Of a DNA stretch of 64,000 bases, positions 1 through 11,956 are shown piece by piece. The translations under genes were made by a program, and so were the position numbers. Origin of the DNA: Dichetophora obliterata (lineage: Eukaryota > Arthropoda > Insecta > Diptera > Sciomyzidae); contig OY986435.1 of the NCBI GenBank assembly GCA_963920525.1, forward strand, positions 260,100,962 to 260,164,961, given 5' to 3'. A model generated the notes under the pieces. The model did not search any database. It was not told where the DNA came from and worked only from the letters and a program-made list of their open reading frames with translations. The stretch's first letter is position 1; every line of letters begins with the position of its first letter.

Positions 1-1165
1 TAAGTTTTGTTAGGGTCTTAATTTTTGCTGGGTATGTAATATCGCGAGTGAATATAAAAAAATTCAAGAAAAAAGAACAGATTACTATGAGTAAAAAAAA
101 AATTCGGAAATATTCGAAAAAAGAAACTAGTTAATCGTTAATTTAGAGATACTTGAAAAAACGAATTATTGGAATCAAAAATCGACGAGAGTTGTACTAC
201 TCGTGCATTTAAATAAACTCGTTACAAAATAACCTTTAGTTTATTCAAAGGTAAGTTTTTCCTACATTTATACTACAAGTATTGACATAAATTTAATTTT
301 GATACAATACAAGTAAGGTTGTTTTGCTAACTTATTTGAAGATGTCCAATAATATTCCGAATATTATAAAGTTTTTTAAAAATCCTTAAATAATTCTGAT
401 TGTAAAAATTTTGTTCTAATTCCTTTGAAAGTAATGATGATATTCATGATTATAATCAGTTAAATTTTTTAACAATGATAATTCACTTTCAAATAGTGTT
501 AATCTAAATTTGGCACTATTTGTAAAAAAATGCTTTTATCTTTTTTATATATAAGTTTTAAATAATTTTTTTTATGAATGTTTCAATTCTCTTAAGCGTA
601 AAAAGCAAATTGAAATTTTTTGCTGACAAAAGAAAATCGCAATAGATGTCAAAAATTCCAAACTGCAACTATGCGACAAATTGACCTTTTCAGTTTAAAA
701 ATTTCATCGACTATTTCACCAAATAATTATGTCGGAGCGACTAAAGATATGCCAAGCAATAATGCTTGAACGAGACAATGGTGGTACACTTGCTTAGAAA
801 AACACTTGTTCAATTATGAAAAGCGAAAATGTAGTACGTTATGAGATGTGGAATGAAAACAAAAAGCTGTAAAAGTAAGTCATATTGAACAAATCGAGAT
901 AGTTTCTGAGCGATTGAAGGCAGAGCGATCGAATAGTGTAGCCACCGGCGAATCGCTGCATATAAATACTACGGAGCACCCGACATATAAAAATATCAAA
1001 ATTGCGCAGAATTTTAAATATCAATAGCAATCTTATGAAGCAATCAAAATTCGGGTTTTTACAATGAATAAACAGAATTAAAAACAGAATAAAAAAGAAG
1101 TCATAATAATGCGGATCATCAGTACATTTTAAGTGTTCGGAGTGTCACACAAAAAAATTCGTTAG
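1..1165. other. AT-rich DNA without recognisable genes
   Basis: Very A+T-rich sequence with many homopolymer runs. The only ORFs are short (about 60 codons) and low in complexity, and none has a recognisable motif. It ends at the target duplication of the hAT-type element that starts at 1174. Nothing here can be assigned a function. Confidence 0.6.
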
Positions 1166-1173
1166 GTAGAGTC

Positions 1174-2649
1174 CATGGGCGTAGCCAAGATTTTACTCAG
1201 GGGGGGCCGGCCAGTTCTTGTTTCATGTAGTTGAAAAATAAAGTGATTTTTTTTTAAATATTCGCTTTATTGAGAAAAATGTAAAATTAAATTGGAGCGA
1301 TATTGAATTAAACGCGATTTAACAAAAGTGGAAATCAAAGTATTCATCGGCGCGAATCTTCAGCAAAGCAATTTAAAAAATTATCATGCAGCTTCTCTTT
1401 TTTCTCTTACATCAAATTTCTGTGCACGCTTTAAAGGAATAAAAACCCCGTTGTAAGGATGATTTTAATGAGTCGAGATATGGTATGAAAAGCGACACTT
1501 TTCAATATTCGAAAGATAATGTTGCTGGATGATTTGTAAGCTGATTTTAGTTTTTGCGTGAAGCAGTTTTTACTAAACTGGATGATTGGAGGATTGGCCT
1601 TTTCCACGAACTGGCAAGTCGTGAGATTTACAAAAAACTATAACCAAAATAATCGAATACAAAACCTTTTGATTTTAGCACAGTAATTTCTTGTGACCAG
1701 ACTGCATCATTGTATCAACAAGCAGGTTGGCAATGAATGCGTGAGCTGCTTTTGCTGATATGTTGTGAAAGGCTTCATAACGAGTGCTCCTAAAACAGTT
1801 TTAACGTTTTTAGGTGGAAAGAGGGAACAGTATATGCAAAGTACACCTTTTAATTTTTTTGAGTATATTAACCACGGCGCATAGGTTTGTAGAAAATTGT
1901 GACAAAATTTCAGTTTGGGTCCAATGGTGTCCTGCTTAAAATTGTACATTTGAGGAGAAACCAAAGGGTACTTGAGCATTTGCAATTTCTGAGATGTACT
2001 CACAAGGGCACACTGGCCAACCCACTTGCCCAAGTCGTGCTCACAGAAACTGTCACTATTGCATGTGCTAGAAGAAGCAGACATAGATAGATTCTTTTGC
2101 AACTAAAAGCTCACAAGTGGGTGCAAGCAACTCATCTTTCTCTTCCATTCTGCTCTCATTGCCACTCTATTTTCTTTTCTTGCCTGTAAAGCAAATTAAT
2201 TTGAAAATAAACGTAGACTTTATAGTTTGCATTAACTTAATATAAACTTACTACCAAAAATTTTCTTCTATTTCCATGTAAAAAAAATATAAATTAAAAA
2301 AATGCACAAATAAATCCAATCTGAAATTTAATTTTAAGCAGCTGATTTGATTTTGTTAGTTATGGCATAATTGACATAATTGGTGAAAAATTAACTAACG
2401 AATTGTGCAGTTAAGATTGCAATGTACATATATGTCAGAGTTACCAATCAATTTCGATTGAAGCTTTTCATAAACGTTTTTTACTAAATCATAATTGCGT
2501 CAGACCTAAGTTTTTTATAAAAATAAATTTAGCTTTAATAAACATTAAAAACTTCAATACTATATAAATTATAAGAAAAACTGTTTTGAATTTCTAACTT
2601 TAACACTAAAAATTTTTTTCTAAAGTTTTCCCCCCTCGCTACGCCCTTG
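1174..2649. mobile_element. hAT-type DNA transposon remnant, 8-bp TSD
   Basis: The ends are imperfect inverted repeats: CATGGGCGTAGCCA on the left and, on the reverse strand, CAAGGGCGTAGCGA on the right. The element is flanked by a perfect 8-bp direct repeat, GTAGAGTC, at 1166-1173 and 2650-2657. CA...TG ends plus an 8-bp duplication with T at position 2 define the hAT superfamily. At 1476 bp it is too short for an autonomous copy and holds only the N-terminal zinc-finger piece of a transposase on the minus strand. The surrounding target carries a small tandem repeat (GTTAGGTAGAG), so the right flank looks longer than the duplication itself. Confidence 0.85.
1707..2102 (-). pseudogene. hAT transposase fragment, TTF-type zinc-finger region
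   Basis: A 131-codon ORF inside the hAT-type element. The middle third has the signature of the TTF-type zinc finger found at the N-terminus of ZMYM1/hAT-like transposases: a tryptophan-led segment PWLIYSKKLKGVLCIYC, then a cysteine and a KPF motif. The normal continuation (a histidine-rich second half of the finger and the long RNase H-like catalytic domain) is missing. The frame appears to break just after the KPF motif. It can encode at most a truncated DNA-binding piece. Family assignment comes from motif recognition only. Confidence 0.6.
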
Positions 2650-2754
2650 GTAGAGTCGTTAGGTAGAGATAACTAGTATATACATCAACGATAATAGGGT
2701 ATATTTAACTTGTCATGGTGCATGACTTAAAAGTCACTATGTACTATATATTAT

Positions 2755-3611
2755 ATGTTAAGGGACTGTCCTCAAACGTCGCTAACTTCTGTTGATATTA
2801 CACTAGCTGATGTGTTAGAAAAGATAAATAATCTGAAGGACGATTATTCTCCAGGACCCGATGGCTTGCCTGCTATTGTTATTAAAAAATTTGCGGACGT
2901 GTTGGCTCATCCCCTATTGGCTCTTTTTCAACTTTCTATTTCTAATTCCGTTTTTCCTAAGTTGTGGAAGAGCTCATACATAATACCTCTACAAAAGAAA
3001 GGACCAAGAAATGATATTTCCAATTACAGACCTATTGCAAAACTTTCATGTACTCCAAAAATGTTTGAAAGCATTATTTATGACATTCTCTTTTTCCATT
3101 GCAAATCTATTTTTCCTCCCAGCAATACGGCTTCCTCAAGGGAAGATCGACTACCACTAATCTTGCAGAATTTGTTTCAAACGCTCTATGCTCGTTGGAA
3201 AGCGGGTACGAAGTTGATGTAGTGTCTACCGACTTTAGTAAAGCGTTCGACAAAATCATTCACACACTATCATTCTTCTTAAGCTTAAAGCCTTCGGTTT
3301 TCCGTCACTCTTTATATCTTGGATTAAATCATATCTCGAAAAACGCCGTTATAATGTCATCTTTAGATTTCCCAATTCAGATTCTTTTTCAGCTACCTCT
3401 GGTGTCCCACAAGGTTGTCACCTTGGTCCTTTGTTGTTTGTCTTAACAATCTCTGATGTAGATGGCATCATCAAAGAATCCAATCTCTCTCTGTATGCTG
3501 ATGATATGAAAATCTATCGGCGCATACAAACTAACGACGATTCTCACTATCTTCAAGAAGATCTAGTTAGTTTTTCCACTTGGGGTCAAAAAAATCTTCT
3601 AGAGCTCAACG
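2755..3611 (+). pseudogene. LINE reverse transcriptase, fingers and palm (broken)
   Basis: Consecutive ORF pieces read as one RT with frameshifts. The first piece has SPGPDGLPA and SNYRPIAKLS, typical of non-LTR RT fingers. A frameshift near 3110 moves to a piece with YGFLKGRSTTTNL and the palm motif A region DFSKAFDK. A second shift moves to a piece with the catalytic motif C, YADDMKIYR. Motif C keeps both aspartates. The frame stays open up to the codon where the Transib-like element enters at 3612. At least two frameshifts make it non-functional. The RT belongs to the Jockey/CR1 group by general appearance; the exact clade is not certain. Confidence 0.75.
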
Positions 3612-3948
3612 CACATTGGGGTATTTCATACCAATTTGTGTGATTAATTAAAAAAATCAAATCGAAGCTACCCAACCATGATTGGTATCGTTCGAAAGAG
3701 AATAGAATTCTACATCACTATGTGAAAGAAAAATTGAAAAAAAGTCAACGGTATCCGTGCACTGCGATTGCAAATTTGACGTTTTCTTTACTTTTGGTGC
3801 GCGCATAGAAAAAACACAAAAAATTTTATATTTCCAAGTGGTTTTTCTTGAAACATTTAATAAGTAAAATTCTTTGAGCAATGGAACCTTCTACCTCAGG
3901 TATTTTTGGAACGTCAAATGAAATATATTAGTCCAAAAAGTGTCTGTT

Positions 3949-5110
3949 CGTATTTTTAATGTTTTTTCTCGTGCTGGCTTATAAAATGTGTGTTTTTAGG
4001 TACATATGTAAGCATATAGTTGTGAATACCACTCAATTCAGTGAAACTCTTTTTTTTTTTGTTACAACAAATATAAGTGATAAGTTAAAAAAAAAAGTTT
4101 GCAAGTTTTCTGCGGTTTTTAAGAAAAACTTTTTTTCATGCCCATGTAATTGAAATACATATATGCAAGTAATAGTCGAAAACTTGAAATGTGTACATGA
4201 AGTTAGTGTTACTATTGTTGTTGTTGCTGTTATTTTTTATTTGGTTTGTTTTCTTTGTTTTTATAAATTAATAAAGGTTAATAACAAGTGGCGAAGCAAC
4301 TATTTGTTTATTGGAAGGGTAAAGGTACTCTGTGCTGTGTGTACGTTGCTGTGTTCATGTTTTTTTTTGTTAGTGCTTTTTTATGTTTTGTTTTTTTTTT
4401 AATAATATAATTAACGTCAACAGTTAGTGATGTAGCTTCAGTTTGTTTATTAGAGGGGTAAAAGTACGAAATATTTTGGTTTATATCACTATTCCGTAGA
4501 ATAGTAATAGAATAGCAATATTTTTGTATTGCATATGTATTTCATTAATATTAAGGAAAAAAAAAATAAAGTTCCATATATTAAATGGTTTTGTGATGCT
4601 TGTTATACTTTCTAATTGTTTGTTAAATAAAAAATATAAATTTCGTTACTAAGAGGCTTGACTCTTAGTATTAGTAATCACACTTTTTGCTATCAATTAC
4701 CCCAGTTCGTATTTTTAATGTTTTTTCCCGTCTAGGCTTATAAAATGTGTGTTTTTAGGTACATACATCCTCGTATGTAAGCACAAAGTTGTGAATTCAG
4801 TGGAAGTCTATTTTTTTTTTGAAACAACAAATATAAGTGATATGTTACCAAAAAAAAAACTAAAAGTAAGTAGTTTTAAGAGATTTTACGGTTTTCATAA
4901 AGCCACTTTATATGGGAGGTAGGCGTGGTTTTCATTCGATTTGGTTGAATTTCATACTTGAAGCGCATATTAAATATCAAAGCTCATATACAAATAAAAA
5001 GTCGATATATGAAGTTTTGTGGAATTTAAAGAGATATTACCGTTTTGAATGAAGTCACTTGTATGGGAGGTAGGCGTGGTTTTCATCCGATTTGGTTCAT
5101 TTTCGATTCT
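3949..5110 (+). repeat. internal direct repeats of the Transib-like element
   Basis: Two direct-repeat pairs lie inside the element. A block of about 150 bp at 3949-4100 (beginning CGTATTTTTAATG) recurs with small changes at 4708-4850. A second block of about 60 bp around 4900-4955, with TATGGGAGGTAGGCGTGG, recurs at 5054-5105. The element therefore grew partly by internal duplication. Confidence 0.7.
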
Positions 5111-5185
5111 AATCTTTATATTTTAGAAACAAGCTTAAATACCAAATTTCATTACAATAGCTTCAAAATTACGGCTTTAATTGTG

Positions 5186-5223
5186 TCGATAGACAGACAG
5201 ATGGACAGACGGACGGACGGACA
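5186..5223 (+). repeat. GACA/GACG microsatellite
   Basis: A short run of tetranucleotides alternating GACA, GATG and GACG inside the Transib-like element. Confidence 0.8.
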
Positions 5224-5338
5224 GAAATTTTTTTTCATCTTTGGACCCATTCTAACTAAAACACAAAGTCAAAAATTCCCTCCGTCTGCTAGGTGATTTG
5301 ATCACAATTTTCAGGGTTCAATACCCCACTGTGCAACG

Positions 5339-5981
5339 TTAGTAAATGTCAAGCTATTACATATTCACGCAAGCGTCTCCAGCTTCCACCAAGAACTTAT
5401 TACTTACTCGGCAAGCCAGTTCCTCCTGTAAGCTTTTTACGGGACTTAGGTGTAATATGTGATAAGGAACTTAATTTTAGGTCTCATATTGATAATATCA
5501 TTAGTAGAGCCAATTCTGCACTAGGTTTCGTGAAACACTGGTCCAGAGAATTCTCCAACCCTTACGTTACTAAATCTCTCTACCTTACCTTTGTTAGACC
5601 CATCCTCGATATGCCAGCCAGGTTTGGTCTCCTATCTACAACATCCATTCTGTGCGAATCGAAGCCGTTCAACGAAGATTCATTAGATTCGCACTACGCG
5701 GTCTTCCCGGTTCTGACAGTTTCAACTTACCTCCTTATGCAGACCGCCTGAAGTTGATTAACATGCAATCTCTTGCAAAACGAAGAGAAGTTGCAGATGT
5801 ACTCTTCATTCATCAACTTGTATGCGGTACCATTAACTGCCCTGCACTACTTCAATTAATATCCTTTAATACCAACCCACGTAACCTTAGGTCTATTCCT
5901 CTCTTCCACCTCAACTTTCATCGTACCGACTATGGTTGCAGTGAACTTGTAACCAGGATGCTTTCTGTAACTAACAATTAG
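5339..5981 (+). pseudogene. LINE reverse transcriptase C-terminal region (broken)
   Basis: Continuation of the LINE ORF after the Transib-like insertion. It includes a segment around LRDLGVICDKELNFRSHID, the conserved post-palm region of non-LTR polymerases, then SLYLTFVRPIL. A frameshift near 5650 moves to a second frame reading RIEAVQRRFIRFALRGLPG and continuing to a stop at 5981. Together they cover the thumb and C-terminal tail typical of this LINE group. One clear frameshift makes it a pseudogene. Confidence 0.75.
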
Positions 5982-6359
5982 ATCAGCGAATTCGATTTTC
6001 ATCTGAGCAGATCTCGACTCCGAAATGCCCTTCTAAACTCCAACGCCACTTCTTCTTAACTCCAACGCCATTTTTTCCCCCTCTATAATCTTTTTCTTAC
6101 AATTAAGATATGATACATATTCCCTGTGAATTATTGTAAGTTCCCTTTATTACTTTTCTCCCCGTATTTCCTTTTTGACGTGTTTACGCGGATTACGCCC
6201 ACCACGAATTGGATATCTTTCGAACACTAAAACAAGGAAAGGAGAGAAAAAAATAAAAAATAAACCCTGTTAGAATAAGTTAAGACCCTGTTAGAATAAG
6301 ATTAGTTCTTAGTTAATCAGCTGGTATTAAGCTTAACGAATAAATAAATAAATAAATAA

Positions 6360-8046
6360 CTAAGAACCAAATAATAATTTTCGCATAGATCTCGCAATAG
6401 CTTGCACTGGTTTATACTTTTCTTATTGCATTTTTTGAGTGTTTCAGGGAGGCTCGTATGTTGTAGTTGGGCCCGAAGTTGGCTCTCTACGGGACTGTTC
6501 TTGGTTAATAGTGAGAAATCAGTCTTACAAGAATCCGATTATGTGATCATCCATCTAATCGGCTTAGTATCCATCTAATTAGCTTTTAACTATTTTATTA
6601 ATCACAAACAGTAACTTCTAAATATATTTAAGTCAATAATGTCATGTTTACATTAAAAAATTCACAAAAATCATTTGAAGCGCTAAAAGTTTTTATAGCC
6701 AAGATGATTTGCTAGATAGTTTCCTTGAAAAACGCAGCAATAAAATTACATTTTAATTACAAAAATAATCATTTATAACTCTCCGAGATACTTGCTAGTG
6801 CACAGCGTGTAATAAATATCAGACTTTGTATAAATATTATTATTTTCTGTAAATACAAATGAATGCCAAAAATATTTATGGTAGCTGCCATAAAGTGACT
6901 AAGTAAAATTTATAGCAACTAGTGCTATAATTATATTGATTAACTACAGAAAGCTAATTGCTGAGTTCAAGCTAATTAAAATGTTTATATATTTTTTAAT
7001 TTTTGTATGAAAAAAGAAACACTCAAAGCAACTGTTAATTGCTGTTATGACTGCAGTCATATTTAGTTGCAGTCATCATAGTTACACACTTCAAATACTT
7101 TATGGACACGCTTTAGCCAGCTTTCTACTGAAACTTGTAGCTTACTGCTTTCCCAAAACAAATGTTAAAACAAACCAACAAACAAACAATCTAGCAAACA
7201 AGCTTTTATCATTGCAAATATTGCTCGGCTGCTAATCAACAATCGAATTACAAGTAATTCATAAATAGTTTATTAAGATTAAAAATTTATATGTTGTCTT
7301 CAGTCGTAAAATTAAAGCTGTTTGTTTATCGCTGGAACGCGTCATACAGCTGTCAGTTTTACAGCTATTAATTGCTATCGCCTCTGAACCTCAGGTGAAA
7401 TTGTTTTATTATTGTTAATTAAGGAAAACCACATTTTGTTCAAAGATTACGGATCACTTATTTGTTCGTTGCAAACTTAAAAACATTAGTAATTTAAACT
7501 AAATTGCCAATTCAGTTGATTTATTGATATGCTGACTGTTTTCGACGTATGGCTGACACCAGAAGTGACGCTTTTTAGTCAATAGAGCATGTGATTTTCT
7601 GAAACTCAGGTCCGCTTTTACCAGAGGTCAAGAAAAAAAAAAGCATTGCATAGAAGCGCCAGTTTTGGGGGCGCCAGGTGAAATAAGCGATATTGAAGTA
7701 TGTGATTGAAAAATACGTGCATTAAATAGTAACTCACACTTAAACCCTTCAGTCACAATGTGCAATATATTGGAGAAGATACTTTCGCACAGAGCATTTT
7801 ATATTTCTAGTTTATAGAGTGATTTCATTGCAAAGAGTGATTATTTTCTTTTTCGTGAAAAGTTATGTTTTTACATAATTTCAAGATTTGACTTTCTTAC
7901 AACATTTTGAAGTATGAACTAGGTGCATATTTTATGTATCATATTTTATTTTTTGTTACATATTTTTCTACAAAAGAAATAATTTTTAAGAGAAATTGGA
8001 CGCATAAAAATGTTATTGTAATGTTTACAAAGCCCGCAATTCTGTA
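6360..8046. other. unique AT-rich DNA, no gene seen
   Basis: After the LINE tail there are about 1.7 kb of AT-rich, apparently single-copy sequence. I saw no ORF with a recognisable domain, no long inverted repeat and no TSD-flanked element. Confidence 0.5.
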
Positions 8047-8224
8047 AAGGTGCCCCCAGACCATATGTTTCATACAGATGACATGTCAAGAAAATTACAT
8101 ATCGAATTTCATCTGTGTGTCAAAATTAAGTTTTTGTCTGACAGCTTTTTTCTTTTGTCTCCACACAACCTGACACGTCATTTGAAAATAAAAATCAGCT
8201 TTTGAAATTTTTGTAAGCCGTTAA

Positions 8225-8588
8225 GCGTAGTACTCTGTTCGTTTGCGTGAAATTTCGCTGACAACATCTATTTATTTGTTGCGTGAAATTTCTGAGTTAA
8301 AGTTTGTTGCTAGGAATTCCTATGACAACGTTGCTCAGAGAGACTAAGAGAATAAGTTGGGAGATTTCATATGATCTCTCTCTTTTCACTTTAAAATAAA
8401 TAGGGAGTACAATTAAATTGTCGTGCAAAAATGTTGCTCAGACACATGTTGCGATAATTTCATGCAGCGGAACAGAGTACTGCTCTGACGAACATGTTGT
8501 GAAAATTTCCACGCTTGTTTCGCAGCTGTCACTTTTTGTATGGAGATTTGAGTGGAATTTCACATGAAACTGAACAAAGTACTATGCT
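8225..8588 (+). mobile_element. TTAA-flanked MITE, copy 1
   Basis: A 364-bp element between TTAA tetranucleotides at 8221-8224 and 8589-8592. Its ends are inverted repeats around TAGTACTCTGTTC. A middle segment repeats the end motif as GAACAGAGTACTGCTCTG. A second copy in the opposite orientation lies at 9090-9453, roughly 90 percent identical by eye. TTAA duplication suggests a piggyBac- or Kolobok-type origin; no transposase is present. Confidence 0.75.
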
Positions 8589-9089
8589 TTAAGCTCTAAA
8601 GTGTTCTCCTTTGGCCATTTAAACTAAAAATAAATTCATTATAAATCAATTTATTGAATAAATATCTTAAAATTCACCTTTACTTCCATTTTCACAAAAA
8701 GAAATTTAAAAAATTTATTAAGCTGACATTTTGTACAGATGGAAAAACAAACGAAAATAGAGACGTTCTAATTCAAAAATTTACAGACGCAAATACAAAC
8801 GACATTTCAAAACCACAGTTTCATATGTTCCAAACTATCTGTAGCTAAAAACCATTTGTAATTTTTGACGTGTCTCATGAATGAAACATATAGTGTAGAC
8901 CCTGCTAGCACATATTTCGATTTGAAACAAAAATATGTTATAATTCGGTGGTATTCCAGTTATTTGTAACAAATCATTCGTTTTGTTGCCAATAAGTTAA
9001 ACTACGGTGTTAATTATGTTACGAATGAATGCACTTGTTGTAAAAATGTTTCATAAAGTTTTGAAAAAAATAAGCAATTTTTACGTTAA

Positions 9090-9453
9090 GCATATTACTC
9101 TGTTCAGTTTCATGTGAAATTCCACTCAAATCTCTATACAAAATATGACATGTACGAAACAAGCGTGGAAATTTCCACAACATTTTCGTCAGAGCAGTAC
9201 TCTGTTCCGCAGCGTGAAATTATCGCAACAACTTTCTGAGCACCATTTTTTCACGACAATTTAATTGTATTACCTATTTATTTTGAAGGGAAAAGAGAGA
9301 GATCATATGAGAACTCCCAACATATTCTCTGAATCTCTCTGAGAAACGTTGCCATAGGAATTCCTAGCAACAAACTTTAAGTCAGAAATTTTACGCAACA
9401 AATAAATAGATGTTGCCAGCGAAATTTCACGCAAACGAACAGAGTACTAGGCT
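9090..9453 (-). mobile_element. TTAA-flanked MITE, copy 2 (inverted)
   Basis: Reverse-orientation copy of the MITE at 8225-8588, between TTAA at 9086-9089 and 9454-9457. It has the same ends and the same central GAGCAGTACTCTGTTC motif. Confidence 0.75.
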
Positions 9454-9884
9454 TTAAATTAACATTATTACGACATTTATTTTTGTAGCACCTATAAAAA
9501 ATGTTTGTGTATGTTAATTTTAACAAATACAGTAACGAGTTAGCAACCTAGATGCGATTAAGTTGCTTTATGCTTATACTAAGTTATATCAATGTCACAA
9601 AAACTAAAAGTTCAACTTTGGTTTGGTTTATTAAGTTATAGGGAAGTCACTACAACTAAATGTTTCCAATTTTGCTGTGACGCACTGAAATGCCATAAGG
9701 AAAATATAAATTTTATTGTACACAAAAAATTCTCTTTTGCTTGTCAATTTCTTTGTGTAGGCTTCAACTACCATTTTTGTTCTATTTCAGCGTTCAACGA
9801 GACAACCAAATTGAACAAATTTTTCGTTGAATGGCAATGAATCATTATGAAGTTATGAGAATTTGTTTTGTTGCAAGAAGGTTG

Positions 9885-10430
9885 AAATGAGGTTTTTATT
9901 CAGTTACAAGAACATTGGAAATAGTCATTGCAACCTTATGCTGTATTGAGGTTATTATACAGTTGCTACAACTTTAGGAAACATTATTATAACTCAAAAA
10001 ATGTAGTAAGGAAAAATAAAGTTGAACTGAGGTTTTTATTAAGTTGCAAGAATATTGAAAATTATCATTGCAAGCTTGAGCTGCATTAATGTTATCATTC
10101 AGTTGATACAAGTTTAAAAAAGAAACAAAATTGTAACTTATAAAATTTTGCTTGATATAAGAACGATGTATTGAGGTTGTTATTCTGTTGCAAGAACTTT
10201 AGGAAAAACCATTGCAGCTTATATAATGTAGTTAGTTGCATGAACATTGTATTGGCGTTATAATTCAGTTGCAAGAAGTTTTGAATAAAAATGTTGTAAG
10301 TAAGTGCTGCATTAAGGTTATTATTCAGCTGCAACAACTTTAAAAAAAATTTGTAACTTTTGATATTTAGTTAATTGTAAGAACTATATATTAAAGTTAT
10401 TATTCAGTTTCAAGAACTTTGGAAAAAAGT
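9885..10430 (+). repeat. degenerate tandem array of ~60-bp units
   Basis: About eight degenerate units built around GTTATTATTCAGTTGCAAG followed by AACTTTGGAAA and a CATTGCA box. Spacing is about 55-70 bp. The array is part of the element at 8900-12699. Confidence 0.65.
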
Positions 10431-11001
10431 GTCTAAAAACTTCATACTCGCCACATTTGATTTTTTTTCTTCACTATGAATTTTGATTGGAATATATTAA
10501 AATATGATTTTCTTATGTATTTATTCCTTTCTTTCAGAATTTTCAGTGCAATATGATACTAGGGACTTAAAAAATATGTTTAGCTAAATATTATTACTTC
10601 GAAATTAAAAACTTGAAATATTTATTTCTAAATTATTTTAAAAATTATTATTTTTTGTTTGGCTTGTGAGTTTTCTAGAGGTAAAACACAAACATTCATA
10701 GACAAAATGGCCTTTGTTGTAAAATTTTACAGCCGTATTCATAAAAAGTTACAAACCTCATGCAAACCCTTTGTAAGACACATGCCTAAAAACGTTATTC
10801 ATAAACGTTCAATAACGAAAAAAACCTTTTGAAACAGTTTCACAAATGAGTGAATTTTAAAATAGCAACAAATCTTCTGTAAACCTCCTATAAAGCCATT
10901 TTAAATTTGAATGCTCTCAATTGAGCACAATCTTCTCATTTTTTGACAAACTAAAATGCCAACAAACAAATAAATAAATGAAAATAATTGTGTTTTGTGA
11001 T

Positions 11002-11956
11002 CAGTGTTACCATATGGGCAGATAAAATTTTTTTGCCAGTTTTTTGAGAGGTTAGACAGTTATCCAGTTTTTGCTTAAAAATAACACTTCTTCTTATTTT
11101 ACCCAGTTTTTCAAGTTTTTACGATTAAATAAATGCTTACAAGTTTAATGAATCAAATATAATAAATAAAATAAACTGTATGTTACTGAAAAATATAAGT
11201 AACATTTGAAGATGCTACTACTAATTTTCATGCACTTTCAAAAATTTATTTATGCTGTTGCTTTTATTGTTGCTTTCGTTGTTTCTGTTCTTTTGTCTCG
11301 ATTTCCACTCGTCAAGTCTTGACTGTCAATATATATATATGAATATATATGCTTTGAAAACTACAAAGAAATTGATGTAAATGATTCCAAGTTTTTAAAA
11401 AATCCTAAAGACATTTATTTAGGAGCCGAGGTATATTCGGCTTTAGGCTCTACGCATAAATTATTCGAATCAGATGAAATTGATTTTAGAGAACATTGTT
11501 TAAATTTATATGTTGAGCTATGCAAATGTTTATTATAAAATTTTGATTTTGGGAATGATTTTCTAAAATGTGTCGAACTTTTAGCACCAACGAACATTTT
11601 AAAAACGCGTGATTTCACTATTTTAAATTTGTGTATTTTTCTACCTTATGTCATCCATTTGAAAAATTGCAAGAAATTGACGATGAGTTGCATGAGTTGC
11701 GCCACATTAATTTCAGTGATTTGAATTTACTGAATGAAAATAATATTAAAACTTTTTGAAAAGCAATTTGTGATCAGAAACGTAGAGATAATTCCGAAGT
11801 CTTTCCATTACTTAGAAAAGTACTTTATGTTGTTTTAACGATAACTGTAGCAACAGTAAAAAAATATATTTTAGTTATTTTTTTTGAGTGCCAGCTTTTT
11901 CACAAAAAGATAAGTTTTTTTTGAAAATTAAAGTAAAAAAAAATGTGGCAACACTG
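11002..11956 (+). mobile_element. hAT element remnant nested in the Harbinger-like MITE
   Basis: The termini are CAGTGTTACCA on the left and CAGTGTTGCCA on the right reverse strand. The 8-bp flanks TTTGTGAT (10994-11001) and TTTTTTAT (11957-11964) match at 6 of 8 positions and keep the T2/A7 pattern of hAT duplications, as expected for an old insertion. Inside is a decayed transposase C-terminus on the plus strand. Confidence 0.65.
11360..11870 (+). pseudogene. decayed hAT transposase C-terminal region
   Basis: Plus-strand translation, interrupted by stops and shifts, shows the end of a hAT transposase. A segment reads IYLGAEVYSAL and FREHCLNLYVELC, then FDFGNDFLKCVELLAPTN, which resembles the stretch before the dimerisation domain. 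Further on there is EIDDELHELRHIN and VFPLLRKVLYVVL, matching the acidic linker and the start of the hAT dimerisation helix. No start or catalytic half is present. Recognition is by motif order only. Confidence 0.5.

Larger units (their letters stand above)
3612..5333. mobile_element. Transib-like non-autonomous element (CACAGTG end, 5-bp TSD)
   Basis: The ends are inverted repeats CACATTGGGGTATT (left) and CACAGTGGGGTATT (right, reverse strand). They are flanked by the 5-bp direct repeat CAACG at 3607-3611 and 5334-5338. Transib elements have CAC(A/T)(A/G)TG termini and GC-leaning 5-bp duplications, and their ends are the known relatives of the V(D)J recombination heptamer CACAGTG; the right end here matches that heptamer exactly. 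Removing 3612-5333 plus one copy of CAACG makes the LINE frame continuous. The 1722-bp interior has no recognisable transposase; it holds AT-rich repeats and a GACG-type microsatellite. Superfamily assignment rests on ends and TSD only. Confidence 0.65.
2745..6358 (+). mobile_element. 5'-truncated LINE (Jockey/CR1-like), split by a Transib-like insertion
   Basis: A non-LTR retrotransposon on the plus strand. It starts inside the reverse-transcriptase domain, so the endonuclease and ORF1 are missing. It runs through the RT core (2755-3611), is interrupted at 3612-5333, resumes at 5339 with the RT thumb and C-terminal region, and ends in a 3' UTR with an AATA-repeat tail (6335-6356). The 3' UTR contains a run resembling GGATTACGCCCAC, also seen at 40290-40511 and, as a shorter reverse piece, near 62700, so this family has several copies in the window. 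I found no clear target duplication. Confidence 0.8.
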
